In this document: positions 25,067 through 33,460 of the stretch, piece by piece
How positions within the stretch are numbered: the stretch's first letter is position 1
Layout: every line of letters begins with the position of its first letter
From: Goleter apudmare HA4340-LM2
GTDB taxonomy: Bacteria > Cyanobacteriota > Cyanobacteriia > Cyanobacteriales > Nostocaceae
Length of the DNA stretch: 64,000 bases
Direction of reading: 5' to 3'
NCBI GenBank assembly: GCA_019359495.1
Contig: JAHHHF010000064.1
Coordinates: forward strand, 62,001-126,000
Notes under the pieces: model-generated
The model's database searches: none
The model's input: the letters and a program-made list of their open reading frames with translations, nothing else
What the model was told of the DNA's origin: nothing
Program-made: the position numbers and the translations under genes

Positions 25067-25287
25067 AGAGGATGTTTGAAAAGTCTAATTTAATACCAGT
25101 CCTGGCGACTGGAAGTCGCGCGCCACTTGCTACAAGTCGGGAAACCCGCCCAAAGCAGTGACTTGGCTACACAGGCGAAACCCACCTCCTTGGGTTTGAA
25201 ATGCTTGATTTTGTGTTAGTCCGCGCAGGCGGACTTTGTTTGTGTAGTAGCGAATTATATTCGCCCAAAACTTTTTAAACATCCTCT
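25067..25287. mobile_element. MITE bounded by 18-bp inverted repeats
   Basis: A 221-bp element with ends AGAGGATGTTTGAAAAGT (25067-25084) and its imperfect complement (25270-25287, one mismatch). It has no transposase. The left end equals that of the IS5-type remnant at 4603-4620, so the element is a non-autonomous derivative of that IS. The interior has GGAAACCCGCC/GGCGAAACCC-like pieces found elsewhere in the window (near 57770). Confidence 0.8.
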
Positions 25288-25487
25288 GATAAGCCTTGAT
25301 ATGTTTATTGAAAAACAAACATATTTTTGGTTTATTTTCAATGTTAGAAATACTACCAAAAGATTTGCTTCCAGCTTATAATTTCACTTTGTTTTTATTA
25401 TTGGTTAATTATTTGCAACTATTGTTGTACCTTTCACTATCAAAATATGTGTTTTACTTATACAAACCGAAATATTCGTAAACAACA

Positions 25488-25520
25488 AGATAGCCAACTT
25501 TTTTGAGAAGCTGGCTATCT
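25488..25520. repeat. Hairpin
   Basis: AGATAGCCA (25488-25496) and TGGCTATCT (25512-25520) form a 9-bp stem with a T-rich loop. No T-run follows, so it is an uncertain terminator. It may mark the end of an older transcript between the MITE and the interspersed repeats. Confidence 0.4.
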
Positions 25521-25645
25521 GAGCTTATCAATGTTTGTAAATCCAATATAGGAATCTGATTTGATATCTGAAAAAATCTCAGTTAGGCGCAAGCCGTAAC
25601 GCACCGAAAGCTTTGGGGGGGTGCGTTACGCTGTCGCTAACACAC

Positions 25646-25775
25646 CCTACTGGACTGACAAGCCTAAAATGATGCAAAAAATTTTCTTGTGGTGCGGGCA
25701 TCTTGCCCGCTAATTAGAACGGGCAAGATGCCCGTTCTACAAAAGATTGCTAATACACAAAATTAGCTTAGACAC
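25646..25775 (+). repeat. 130-bp interspersed repeat, copy 1 (inverted partner at 29801-29930)
   Basis: Identical over 130 bp, as far as I can read, to the reverse complement of 29801-29930. The interior is a palindrome made of GCGGGCATCTTGCCCGC and GAACGGGCAAGATGCCCGTTC joined by TAATTA. A diverged copy lies at 57627-57722. Confidence 0.85.
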
Positions 25776-25806
25776 GCTACTACTGGCGTGTCAACGCTAA
25801 AATGGT

Positions 25807-25912
25807 GCAAAAATAAAATTTGTAGTGGGAGCATCTTGCTCCCTAATGTCCAGGAAGCGGGCTAGAAGCCCGCACTACAAAAAAATAAATTTACACATTT
25901 GGGATGCTCCCA
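25807..25912 (+). repeat. GGGAGCATCC palindromic element, copy 1
   Basis: One of four copies (others at 35336-35448, 35931-36053, 57501-57623). The core reads GTAGTGGGAGCATCTTGC, then AGGAAGCGGGCTAGAAGC to GCACTACAAA; it ends with TTGGGATGCTCCC. This copy lacks the matching left end. MITE-like and strongly palindromic. Confidence 0.75.
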
Positions 25913-26005
25913 AATTGTTTGCAACATCTTAGTCTAGACACGCTACTACTGGCGTGTCAAGGCTAAAATAGTGCAATACAAAAGACAGAAAATCGGGGTA
26001 AGTGG

Positions 26006-26306
26006 ATGAGTAAAGGTCGTATAAATAAAGTGCTTTTAAATACAGAGCAAAGGCAAAAACTAGAAGAAATAAGTCGTAATGGTTATGCACCAGCAAAAAA
26101 AATACCGCGAAAGAGCCAAACAAGAAGAAGGACAACAGGATTTAATTATACGTCAACTAAATCGTCGTTTTGGTGAAATTGATTCAGCTTTGGTTGAACG
26201 AATTCGAGAATTATCTATTGAGCAACTCGAAGGGTTAGGAGAAGCTTTATTAGATTTTTCCGTTGTGGCGGATCTAGAAACTTGGTTAAACGAGCAAGCC
26301 GCATAA
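26006..26306 (+). pseudogene. IS630-like transposase start joined to a DUF4351 C-terminal remnant
   Basis: From ATG 26006 the peptide MSKGRINKVLLNTEQRQKLEE resembles the first helix of IS630-type transposases and breaks off after ~32 residues. In another frame (26079-26306) follows a 75-aa ORF whose part from ~residue 22 (LIIRQLNRRFGEIDSALVER, then LSIEQLEGLGEALLDFSVVADLETWL) is a complete DUF4351 domain, normally the C-terminus of Rpn-family/PD-(D/E)XK-like cyanobacterial proteins. The N-terminal nuclease part is absent. Both are remnants of unrelated genes brought together. Confidence 0.65.
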
Positions 26307-26327
26307 CACCGCGACTTACACCACCGA

Positions 26328-26390
26328 TAACCAATCACACACCACCGACTTACACCCACCCTCAAAGTTAACCCAAACCTGCCACTGTCC
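26328..26390 (+). repeat. Direct repeat left of the DUF202-sulfatase module
   Basis: Two exact blocks, TAACCAATCACAC (26328-26340) and a 25-bp block (26366-26390), recur at 29631-29643 and 29644-29668, to the right of the sulfatase gene. Here a 25-bp stretch separates the blocks. Confidence 0.7.
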
Positions 26391-26522
26391 AAGGTATTAT
26401 TTAGAACTGCTTTGGGTCGCAGCCTTTTACTCTAGCTCGTATCTTATATCTCTGCAAGTTCCTAATGCTAGTTTTCATAAACGTAAAGATATTGCTAGAT
26501 TAGTTGCTCAAGAACTCCCTAA

Positions 26523-26726
26523 TTAGGAATTGGAAATGCTTTAGGCAAACTCGATAATGATGCGCGATCTATCTTGGCGATTTTCTGTATTGCTGGCAAT
26601 TTTGGTTTAGCTTTGTTTAGCGCTATTTTGAATCATGCACAGCAGCAGGTAATTCCGACTCTGGTGGCTTATGTAATTTTGGGAGCCTTTGTAGATATTT
26701 CTCAATCTGGAATCAGTGCAGATTAG
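26523..26726 (+). pseudogene. Membrane transporter C-terminal remnant
   Basis: An open frame of ~67 codons without a start encodes two hydrophobic segments: ARSILAIFCIAGNFGLALF and VIPTLVAYVILGAFV, ending at TAG 26724-26726. The sequence resembles the last helices of a sodium-dependent (bile acid/BASS-like) symporter, but it is too short to be sure. It directly precedes the DUF202 gene. Another short piece (LELLWVAAFYSSSYLISL...) just upstream is also open but not recognised. Confidence 0.4.
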
Positions 26727-26755
26727 CCGGATTACCGCAGAAAAACTAACTTGTT

Positions 26756-27193
26756 ATGAGTCAGCCACCTGTTAACTCAGAAACGCCCGCACAGTTTTCT
26801 ACCAATGATTTAGCAGCAGATCGTACCGAACTGGCTAAATACCGTAGTAGAGCAGCAGCAGATCGCACTTTAATGGCTTGGATACGCACCTGTCTCTCGT
26901 TGATTGGTTTTGGCTTTGGTATCCCTACTATCGTTAGGTCAATTGAAAATACTCACCTTGATCATAACCTTAATTCAGTTAGATTTTCGGTCATTATTGG
27001 GTTGTCTTTTATTAGCGTGGGTATGTTGGGGATGGTTTTAGGGTTGAGGGAACACCGTCAGTTACTTAAACAAATTCAAAGCGATCGCTATAGCTACAAA
27101 AACTCTCACAGTGCGGAAATTATTGGAGTGGCTTTACTGATAATTGGCTTAATGAGTTTTATTGGTGTAGTCATTAAATCCTTGAATTTTTAG
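26756..27193 (+). CDS. DUF202 (YidH-like) inner-membrane protein
   Basis: 145 aa. The DUF202 hallmark DLAADRTELAKYRSRAAADRTLMAWIRTCLSLIGFGFG (two halves, ~18-55) is followed by two further hydrophobic helices (SVIIGLSFISVGMLGMVLGL; AEIIGVALLIIGLMSFIGVVI), giving three membrane spans. Function of the family is not established. It is 29 bp from the sulfatase start and so probably co-transcribed with it; DUF202 proteins often sit beside sulfatase genes in bacteria, as far as I recall. Confidence 0.8.
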   Translation: MSQPPVNSETPAQFSTNDLAADRTELAKYRSRAAADRTLMAWIRTCLSLIGFGFGIPTIVRSIENTHLDHNLNSVRFSVIIGLSFISVGMLGMVLGLREHRQLLKQIQSDRYSYKNSHSAEIIGVALLIIGLMSFIGVVIKSLNF

Positions 27194-27222
27194 GCTTTGC
27201 ATATTCTTAGGAGTTGAGATTT

Positions 27223-29577
27223 ATGTCTCTGCGTGAATACAAACCCGGTAATACTTTTCCTGGTGTCATCGGACGGACAGTTGATAAGTCTAGTCCGGCT
27301 TGGCCAGAACCTTTACGAGCCAAAGAAGACGCACCAAATGTGCTATTTATCGTTTTTGATGATACAGGATTCGGACAATTTGGGTGCTACGGAAGTCCCA
27401 TCAAAACACCTAACTTAGACGCATTAGCCGCCAATGGCTTGCGCTACAACAATCTACACACAACGGCGTTGTGTTCACCCACCCGTTCTTGCCTTTTAAC
27501 TGGGCGCAATCACCATTCCAACGCCATGTCCTGCATTACAGAATGTTCTATCGGTTTTCCAGGTAGTAATGGCAATATTCCCTTTGAGAATGGGTTTCTC
27601 TCAGAGATATTACTACAGAAGGGGTATAACACCTATGCGATCGGGAAATGGCATTTAACCCCTTCAGATCAACTTTCTGCTGCTGGCCCCTATGATCGCT
27701 GGCCTCTCGGTCGCGGTTTTGAACGTTTTTATGGTTTTCTGGGAGGAGAAACTCACCAGTATTATCCAGATTTAGTTTATGATAACCACACCGTTAAGCC
27801 AGAAAATACCCCTGCTGAAGGCTACCATTTGACCGAAGATTTGGCAGACAAGGCAATTAGCTTTATCGCTGATGCGAAGCAAGTTGCCCCAAATAAACCC
27901 TTTTTCATGTATTTCTGTCCTGGTGCGATGCACGCCCCTCATCATGTGCCGAAACAATGGGCTGATGCCTACGCCGGACAGTTTGACGATGGTTGGGAAG
28001 CTTACAGGAAAAAGGTTTTTGCCCGTCAGCAGGAAATGGGAATCGTCCCCACTAATGCCAAACTCTCCCGCCATGATCCTGATGTTCCTCACTGGGATAC
28101 TCTCTCAGCCGCAGAAAAACGTCTTTATGCCCGGATGATGGAAGTCTTTGCCGGCTTTTTAACCCATACGGACTACCATATCGGTCGTTTACTCGACTTC
28201 CTCAAAAGTATCGACGAGTTCGATAATACTTTGATTATGGTCATCTCGGACAATGGGGCAAGTTCTGAAGGTGGAGTCACTGGTTCGGTTAATGAGAACC
28301 TGTTTTTTAACAATGTGCCAGAATCCCTAGAGGAAAATCTCAAGGCACTGGATAAGCTAGGTGGCCCAGAAACCTTCAACCACTATGCTTGGGGCTGGAC
28401 TTGGGCAGGAAATACGCCTTTCCGTCGTTGGAAACGGGAAACCTATCGGGGTGGAATCAGCGACCCCTTGATTGTCCATTGGACTCAAAATATTGAGGCA
28501 AAAGGCGAAATCCGTACTCAGTATGCCCATGCTATTGACTTAGTGCCAACGGTGCTTGACTTACTAAAAATTGAACCACCGACAACGATTAAAGGTGTTA
28601 CCCAATTCCCCCTTGAAGGTGTCAGTTTCGCCCATACTTTTCATCATGCTAACGCACCCACTAAGCATCTTACCCAATATTTCGAGATGATGGGACATCG
28701 CTCTCTTTACTATGATGGCTGGCGGGCGGTTTGTCCTTGGCCTGGTACTTCATTTACAGAAGCAGGTAAGTTTTTTGGTGAGCCAATTTCGGCTGAAACG
28801 TTGACAGATTTGGATACTCATCATTGGGAACTGTATCATGTGGCTGAGGATTTTGCGGAAAATTATGATATTGCTGCTGATAACCGCCCTAAGCTGATTG
28901 AGATGATTGCCACTTGGTATGTAGAGGCGGGAAAATACAATGTGTTGCCTGTGGATGGCAGGGGCGTGCAACGATTGGCAGAAGAACGTCCTCAAATTGC
29001 TGTTAATCGTAGCCGCTATGTCTACTATCCCGACACTCAGGCAATTCCCGCTAATAGTGCCGTCAAAGTGCTAAATCGTCCCCACAGTATTACGGCTGAT
29101 GTGGAAGTTCCTACAGGTGGTGCAGAAGGAGTATTACTGGCACATGGAGGTAATGATAGTGGCTACTCCTTCTATGTTAAAGATGGCAAACTGCATTGGG
29201 TTCATAACTATGTAGCGCGATCGCTATATCATGTCGAGTCTCAGGTGTCAGTTCCGGAAGGTCGTCACCAATTGCGTTTTGAGTTTAAAGTCACGGGTCA
29301 GCCAGATTTAGCAAAGGGGAAAGGAACGCCCGGTCGCGCCCAACTTTATATTGATGAGAAATTGGTCGGGCAAGTTGATGTGCCAGTGACTACTCCCTTA
29401 GCACTAGGTCTGAGCAGTGGTGTCACCTGTGGGATTGCTCCTGGTGCGCCCATAACACCCGATTATGAACCGCCTTTTAAGTTTACGGGCAAGATTCATA
29501 GTGTGATAGTGGATGTTAGTGGAGATTTGATTCAAGACACAGAAGCCGAAATGCGTACCATTATGGCACGACAGTAG
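27223..29577 (+). CDS. Type I arylsulfatase
   Basis: 784 aa from ATG 27223, preceded by TAGGAG at 27208-27213 with 9 nt spacing; a TTG nine bases earlier is less likely. The metal-binding FDDTGFGQFGCYG block is at ~45-57. The catalytic Cys is Cys84 in CSPTRSCLLTGR, which fits the C-x-P-x-R formylglycine consensus. GKWHLTP and the ISDNGASSEGG motif (late Asp-Asn pair) complete the active site. Residues ~600-784 look like a beta-sandwich (VLLAHGGNDSGYSFYVKDGKLHWVHNY), common at the end of large sulfatases. No signal peptide is visible, so it is probably cytoplasmic. It releases sulfate from sulfate esters and needs Cys oxidation by an FGE, which is not clearly present in this window. Confidence 0.93.
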   Translation: MSLREYKPGNTFPGVIGRTVDKSSPAWPEPLRAKEDAPNVLFIVFDDTGFGQFGCYGSPIKTPNLDALAANGLRYNNLHTTALCSPTRSCLLTGRNHHSNAMSCITECSIGFPGSNGNIPFENGFLSEILLQKGYNTYAIGKWHLTPSDQLSAAGPYDRWPLGRGFERFYGFLGGETHQYYPDLVYDNHTVKPENTPAEGYHLTEDLADKAISFIADAKQVAPNKPFFMYFCPGAMHAPHHVPKQWADAYAGQFDDGWEAYRKKVFARQQEMGIVPTNAKLSRHDPDVPHWDTLSAAEKRLYARMMEVFAGFLTHTDYHIGRLLDFLKSIDEFDNTLIMVISDNGASSEGGVTGSVNENLFFNNVPESLEENLKALDKLGGPETFNHYAWGWTWAGNTPFRRWKRETYRGGISDPLIVHWTQNIEAKGEIRTQYAHAIDLVPTVLDLLKIEPPTTIKGVTQFPLEGVSFAHTFHHANAPTKHLTQYFEMMGHRSLYYDGWRAVCPWPGTSFTEAGKFFGEPISAETLTDLDTHHWELYHVAEDFAENYDIAADNRPKLIEMIATWYVEAGKYNVLPVDGRGVQRLAEERPQIAVNRSRYVYYPDTQAIPANSAVKVLNRPHSITADVEVPTGGAEGVLLAHGGNDSGYSFYVKDGKLHWVHNYVARSLYHVESQVSVPEGRHQLRFEFKVTGQPDLAKGKGTPGRAQLYIDEKLVGQVDVPVTTPLALGLSSGVTCGIAPGAPITPDYEPPFKFTGKIHSVIVDVSGDLIQDTEAEMRTIMARQ

Positions 29578-29630
29578 ATGGTCGATGCTTAAACCAGGAA
29601 GTAATTCTCCTCAAAAGGCTACACCCCCAC

Positions 29631-29668
29631 TAACCAATCACACAGTTAACCCAAACCTGCCACTGTCC
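29631..29668 (+). repeat. Direct repeat right of the DUF202-sulfatase module
   Basis: Second copies of the two blocks seen at 26328-26340 and 26366-26390, here adjacent without the spacer. Confidence 0.7.
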
Positions 29669-29800
29669 CAAGCACCCATTCCAGTAAGGCTCCCCTTCAT
29701 CCTCTTATTTTGGCAACGGTATTGATAGGATTACTTAATATAAACCATCAACAAGAGTAACAGAGTTCAGCCATTAATTCTCTAAACAGAAGGTAGTGGT

Positions 29801-29930
29801 GTGTCTAAGCTAATTTTGTGTATTAGCAATCTTTTGTAGAACGGGCAAGATGCCCGTTCTAATTAGCGGGCAAGATGCCCGCACCACAAGAAAATTTTTT
29901 GCATCATTTTAGGCTTGTCAGTCCAGTAGG
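29801..29930 (-). repeat. 130-bp interspersed repeat, copy 2 (inverted)
   Basis: Reverse complement of 25646-25775 without a mismatch that I can find. It ends 3 bp from the WGR gene stop codon on the other strand. The palindromic core may act as a bidirectional transcription barrier between the convergent sulfatase and WGR genes. Confidence 0.85.
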
Positions 29931-29932
29931 TG

Positions 29933-31354
29933 CTAAATCAATTTTTGAATATCACCATAGGCGCGGTAAAAACCTCCACTGGCTGACTCACGCACCTCTT
30001 GAACAAGATAGCGCTGCCCTTCTTGACGAATATCCTTAGGAAACTGCACTTTCCAAGTAGGATTGTATCCTAATGAGATGACGCGGACTCTAAGTTTACC
30101 GCCCTCCCGGAAGCACTCAACAATCACTCCTTGGCTGGTGTCGGTGGTGGTTTCTAGAACTGCGGAGGGTGCAGCACCTGCTGTTTTTGGTGCTTGAATA
30201 ACCGTTGCTTGGGGAATAGTACCAGCTTGAGCAGCTTGGATGGCAGTTTCACTAGCATCGATACAAGCTAGAGAACCATCGGTCGTCACAATATAAATAC
30301 AATTAGCGAAAAACTGCATAGATAAAGCCGAACCGCAACCAGTGGCTAGTTTCCACAGGCGTTCTCCAGAGTTACTAAAGCAGTAAACAGAAGAACTGTT
30401 ATCACCAGCAAATACATACTTGCCATCTTGGGCTGTAGCGCAAGCATAAACCGCCGCATCACATTTGTAAACTGCGCCAATCTCACCCTTTTTACTAAAA
30501 GAGTAAATCTTTTGGTTGCTCGTACCTGCATAGACGGTTGATGCTTCTTGCCAACCAAAAAGTACAGCACCGCCAGTATTTTGATGCCAGAGCATCCGAC
30601 CTTCTTTAGTATCGTACATAGTCACGCCTTTACTGTGACCATGATAGATCCCAGCCTCGTCACAGCGTACCATCCAGCCGGAATCACCTTGGCTTAAGCG
30701 AGTCCACTGAGACTCATCATCATGGTCGATGGTGGTGACACCACCGTTAACATCAGAGACTCCCAATAGGCCATCGTGGATATCCAGCCAGAAAATATCG
30801 ACATTTTCATCAATTTTGTAGCCGATACGTGGTATTTTACCTGTGAGGTCGTAGACATTGCCATCATCGCAACCTGCATAAATCCACACATCATCGGCAA
30901 CTAGACATTTCACACCATCGGGAAGTTGAAATTGATTAATCACTTGACCTTGATGGTTAAGTGCAAAAACTTGACCAGCTTGGTTTCCTAACCAACAGCG
31001 ATCGCTATCAATAAAAATCCCAAAAGCGGCTGAAGTGGAGGAAAATTTCCAGAGGATGGGGGCTTGTTGGGCGGTTGAAGTGGTACTGGTGACTTGGCGT
31101 CTGGTAACGGCGCGTTTTTGGCGTATACCCATCACAGCCTGTTCATAGCCTTTTTTCAGTTTTTCGTTAATCTTTTTAGTGGCTTCTGCTTTTGCCTTGT
31201 CTGGGGTAGGATAAGTTTTAGTTTGAACTTGCCCTGAGTCTCCAATGCGACCATAGCGGATGGTAACTTCAGTATCTTTGATAGTAACTTCGTAAAATTT
31301 GTGGGAACTTCCATTAGCTTCTGAAAGTTCCAGGTATGTCTTTTCTTCAGCCAT
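29933..31354 (-). CDS. WGR domain plus beta-propeller protein
   Basis: 473 aa. The WGR domain lies at ~1-85 (KFYEVTIKDTEVTIRYGRIGDSGQVQTKTY; the GRIG replaces the eponymous W-G-R). A Thr/Ser/Gln linker follows. Residues ~100-370 contain repeated blade-like units (WLGNQAGQVFALNHQGQVI, WIYAGCDDGNVYDLTG, VYAGTSNQKIYSFSKKGEI, YVFAGDNSSSVYCFSNSGERLW), a PQQ/WD40-type propeller. A final ~60-residue beta domain (VIVECFREGGKLRVRVISLGY) follows. WGR modules bind nucleic acid ends in PARPs and accompany molybdate or metal regulators; the function here is unknown. No signal peptide. Confidence 0.75.
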   Translation of the reverse strand: MAEEKTYLELSEANGSSHKFYEVTIKDTEVTIRYGRIGDSGQVQTKTYPTPDKAKAEATKKINEKLKKGYEQAVMGIRQKRAVTRRQVTSTTSTAQQAPILWKFSSTSAAFGIFIDSDRCWLGNQAGQVFALNHQGQVINQFQLPDGVKCLVADDVWIYAGCDDGNVYDLTGKIPRIGYKIDENVDIFWLDIHDGLLGVSDVNGGVTTIDHDDESQWTRLSQGDSGWMVRCDEAGIYHGHSKGVTMYDTKEGRMLWHQNTGGAVLFGWQEASTVYAGTSNQKIYSFSKKGEIGAVYKCDAAVYACATAQDGKYVFAGDNSSSVYCFSNSGERLWKLATGCGSALSMQFFANCIYIVTTDGSLACIDASETAIQAAQAGTIPQATVIQAPKTAGAAPSAVLETTTDTSQGVIVECFREGGKLRVRVISLGYNPTWKVQFPKDIRQEGQRYLVQEVRESASGGFYRAYGDIQKLI

Positions 31355-31479
31355 GACATCCTCAGCTTAAAATTAACTTATCGTCTTCTCTGTTCTAACT
31401 AATACAAAATTAAAGTGTCGATCATGAATTATCAGAAAACAGGCTGCAAGAAGTCAGTAGCCGGAAAATTGCAAAAAGT

Positions 31480-32115
31480 ATGGATGGTAAATTAATTGTC
31501 TTTGAAGGGGTGGAAGGCTGCGGCAAAACCAGCCAAATCCAACTTTGTCGAGAGTGGTTGCAAAGTCTGGGTATTTCTGTGATTGTTACCCGTGAACCAG
31601 GGGGAACAGAGTTAGGTTTGCATTTACGCCGCTTATTGTTAGAGAAGGCAGAAAAGCAACCAATTGCTGAATTGACAGAATTACTATTGTATGCTGCTGA
31701 TAGAGCGCAACACGTAGAGCAGGAACTCAAACCGAATTTAGCAGCAGGGAAATATATTTTATGCGATCGCTACACCGACTCGACTACTGCCTACCAAGGT
31801 TATGGTCGAGGTTTGAATATCAGTTTAATTAATCAACTCAACTATATTGCTACTAGTGGCTTAGAAAGTGACCTGACTATCTGGCTAGATGTTGATGTGG
31901 AAGTAGGACTAGCTCGCAAGCAAGGCAATGGGGATAGTTTAGACCGGATTGAGCAAGAAGCGATCGCCTTCCATAAAAAAGTACAGCAGGGCTACGCAGA
32001 GTTAGCCGCAACCCATCCGGCGCGGATAATCAGGGTAGATGGTAACTCTAGCAAAGAAGCTGTGCAACAGGTGATTCAAAAGGTTTTGCGCTTACACCTG
32101 CAAGAGTTGCCATAA
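31480..32115 (+). CDS. tmk: Thymidylate kinase
   Basis: 211 aa. The P-loop GVEGCGKT (10-17), the DR(Y/H) motif in CDRYTDSTTAYQGYGRGL (~95-112), the REPGGTELG block (~38-46) and the LID-like RKQGNGDSLDRIEQE are all present, and length fits. It phosphorylates dTMP to dTDP with ATP, in dTTP synthesis. Starts at ATG 31480 (MDGKLIVFEGVEG). It is divergent from the WGR gene, sharing the ~125-bp upstream region. A housekeeping gene. Confidence 0.95.
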   Translation: MDGKLIVFEGVEGCGKTSQIQLCREWLQSLGISVIVTREPGGTELGLHLRRLLLEKAEKQPIAELTELLLYAADRAQHVEQELKPNLAAGKYILCDRYTDSTTAYQGYGRGLNISLINQLNYIATSGLESDLTIWLDVDVEVGLARKQGNGDSLDRIEQEAIAFHKKVQQGYAELAATHPARIIRVDGNSSKEAVQQVIQKVLRLHLQELP

Positions 32116-32329
32116 TTATCAAACATCTCCAGAAATCAATTATGCATTTGCCAAAACCCTTGGTAGGGGCGTAGGATTGTACTCTTTACACCAAAGCAAG
32201 CTACGCCCTCACTTCTTTTTCAGCAAATATCTGTAGAACAAATGTATTGATTAGGATGAATTTTAGAAAAAATATCCATCCTTGCTACAAAATCGTGGAT
32301 ATAGATTACAATAGTAAAGTTGCACCCAA

Positions 32330-32413
32330 GGGCGGGTGGCGAAATTGGTAGACGCACCACACTCAAAATGTGGCGACCTTGCGGTCATAGGAGTTCGATT
32401 CTCCTCCTGCCCA
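32330..32413 (+). tRNA. tRNA-Leu (CAA)
   Basis: 84 nt with a 7-bp acceptor stem (GGGCGGG with CCTGCCC, one G-T pair), D-arm GGCGAAATTGGTAGACGC, anticodon stem CACA(C)/TGTGG around the loop CTCAAAA (anticodon CAA), a long variable arm typical of class II Leu tRNAs, and T-arm AGGAGTTCGATTCTCCT. The 3' CCA is not encoded. A weak TACAAT at 32307-32312 may be the -10 element. Confidence 0.93.
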
Positions 32414-32677
32414 CTTTAAAGTAAGTTAGCTAACTACTGTTACTAGTCTGTCATTTTTGTATTGAGGGACTTTTGGTAGTGTGAGCGTCTCGCTCACGCG
32501 GGCAAGATGCCCTACAGTCCATCATGTTTATCTTGACAGACTAATACGCCGGCAAAAGAAATTGCTGGCTAGACAAGTTAAGTTGACAAACATATAACTA
32601 TTCAGCTAGACTTATACTACATTTGTAGTGTCAGCTAATCACTAGCTACACACTCTATTTAAACGAGAAAAAGCATC
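32414..32677. other. Intergenic with short palindrome
   Basis: 264 bp between the tRNA and a small ORF. A GTGAGCG/CGCTCAC hairpin near 32478-32498, followed by GCGGGCAAGATGCCC, is a fragment of the interspersed repeat family. Otherwise nothing is recognised. Confidence 0.4.
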
Positions 32678-32941
32678 ATGCGACTAAAAAGTTGGGAGTC
32701 ACCACGCCGAGAAGGCAGGAATGACAAAGGTAAAGGTGGTTCAGCCAGACAGCGACAACTCAAAAAGCAAAGGCAAATGCTCCGGCGAAAACTCAAAGAA
32801 GCCAGCAAACCAGAAAATAACAGCAATAATCGACAGAGGGGGGAAGTTTATCTTCCCTCTATTTTTTTGCAGTTTTGTAGTTGGTCTGGCGATATTAATT
32901 TCCATGCCCTATTTTTGGCTAGAGCAATAAATATTACATAA
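32678..32941 (+). CDS. Small basic protein, uncertain
   Basis: An 87-aa ORF. Its first ~55 residues are strongly basic (RREGRNDKGKGGSARQRQLKKQRQMLRRKLKEAS), a nucleic-acid-binding type. The reading frame passes through a terminator-like hairpin at 32835-32867, so the C-terminal part, and perhaps the entire ORF, may not be real. A second ORF in another frame overlaps it. Low confidence. Confidence 0.3.
   Translation: MRLKSWESPRREGRNDKGKGGSARQRQLKKQRQMLRRKLKEASKPENNSNNRQRGEVYLPSIFLQFCSWSGDINFHALFLARAINIT
32835..32867 (+). terminator. Rho-independent terminator-like hairpin
   Basis: AGAGGGGGGAAG (32835-32846) and CTTCCCTCT (32852-32860) pair with a three-G bulge, and the stem is followed by ATTTTTTT. 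It probably ends a short transcript from the upstream region. Confidence 0.6.
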
Positions 32942-32991
32942 TAATACAGTTGCAAAATTTTCCGGATTTTTGTAGAAAAGGCTGTAAATAG

Positions 32992-33195
32992 GCGGCTAGT
33001 GCCAATGCGGCTAAAGATTTTCTCAACCAGTGTGGTCAAAAAGTTTTAGGCATGGTGATTAATGATGTGAATATCAATCGAGAGCCTGATAGTTATTTCT
33101 ACTACTCTAGAGAATCGGTAGAGACTGATTTGTCCCCAACCTCTGCAATGACGAGAGAAGCTACTTCTAGACCCAGACCTGAGACTGATATATGA
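32992..33195 (+). pseudogene. Wzc-like polysaccharide kinase, C-terminal remnant
   Basis: An open frame of 67 codons without a start. SANAAKDFLNQCGQKVLGMVINDVN, then EPDSYFYYSRESVETD, matches the very end of cyanobacterial tyrosine autokinase/co-polymerase proteins: loss of the GMVxN stretch onward is recognisable and the YFYY cluster is typical. Nothing of the kinase core is left. A complete Wzc-like gene lies at 52069-54222. Confidence 0.55.
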
Positions 33196-33307
33196 GGTTG
33201 GTTGAATGTATATCTGCATAGTATCAAAAAAGCGATCGCCATCACTGCCTAAATCCTAGAGGCTCGGCATCATACGGCTTTTTTGGAGATGTCCTTTAAA
33301 ATATAAA

Positions 33308-33397
33308 GTGAATATATTGTTAGATACCCACGTATTTATCTGGTCTACAGGAAACCCAGAAAGATTATCTCAGAGGATCACAATCTTAAACGAATAA
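33308..33397 (+). pseudogene. PIN-domain (VapC) toxin, N-terminal remnant
   Basis: From GTG 33308: NILLDTHVFIWSTGNPERLSQ, the standard start of a VapC/PIN ribonuclease with the first catalytic Asp, then a stop at 33395. The bases just upstream (GATGTCCTTTAAAATATA) resemble those upstream of the antitoxin at 34557, so the antitoxin seems to have been lost by deletion. Confidence 0.6.
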
Positions 33398-33460
33398 TTA
33401 CGAATTACTTTGAAGACTGCCTTAAAATAAAGTTAGAAAAATCAGATCAAAAAATGCATT

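Noticed and set aside
32721-32930. 69-aa ORF with a hydrophobic end overlapping the basic ORF
   Set aside because: No start signal, passes through the terminator hairpin, and its hydrophobic part comes from the T-rich tail.
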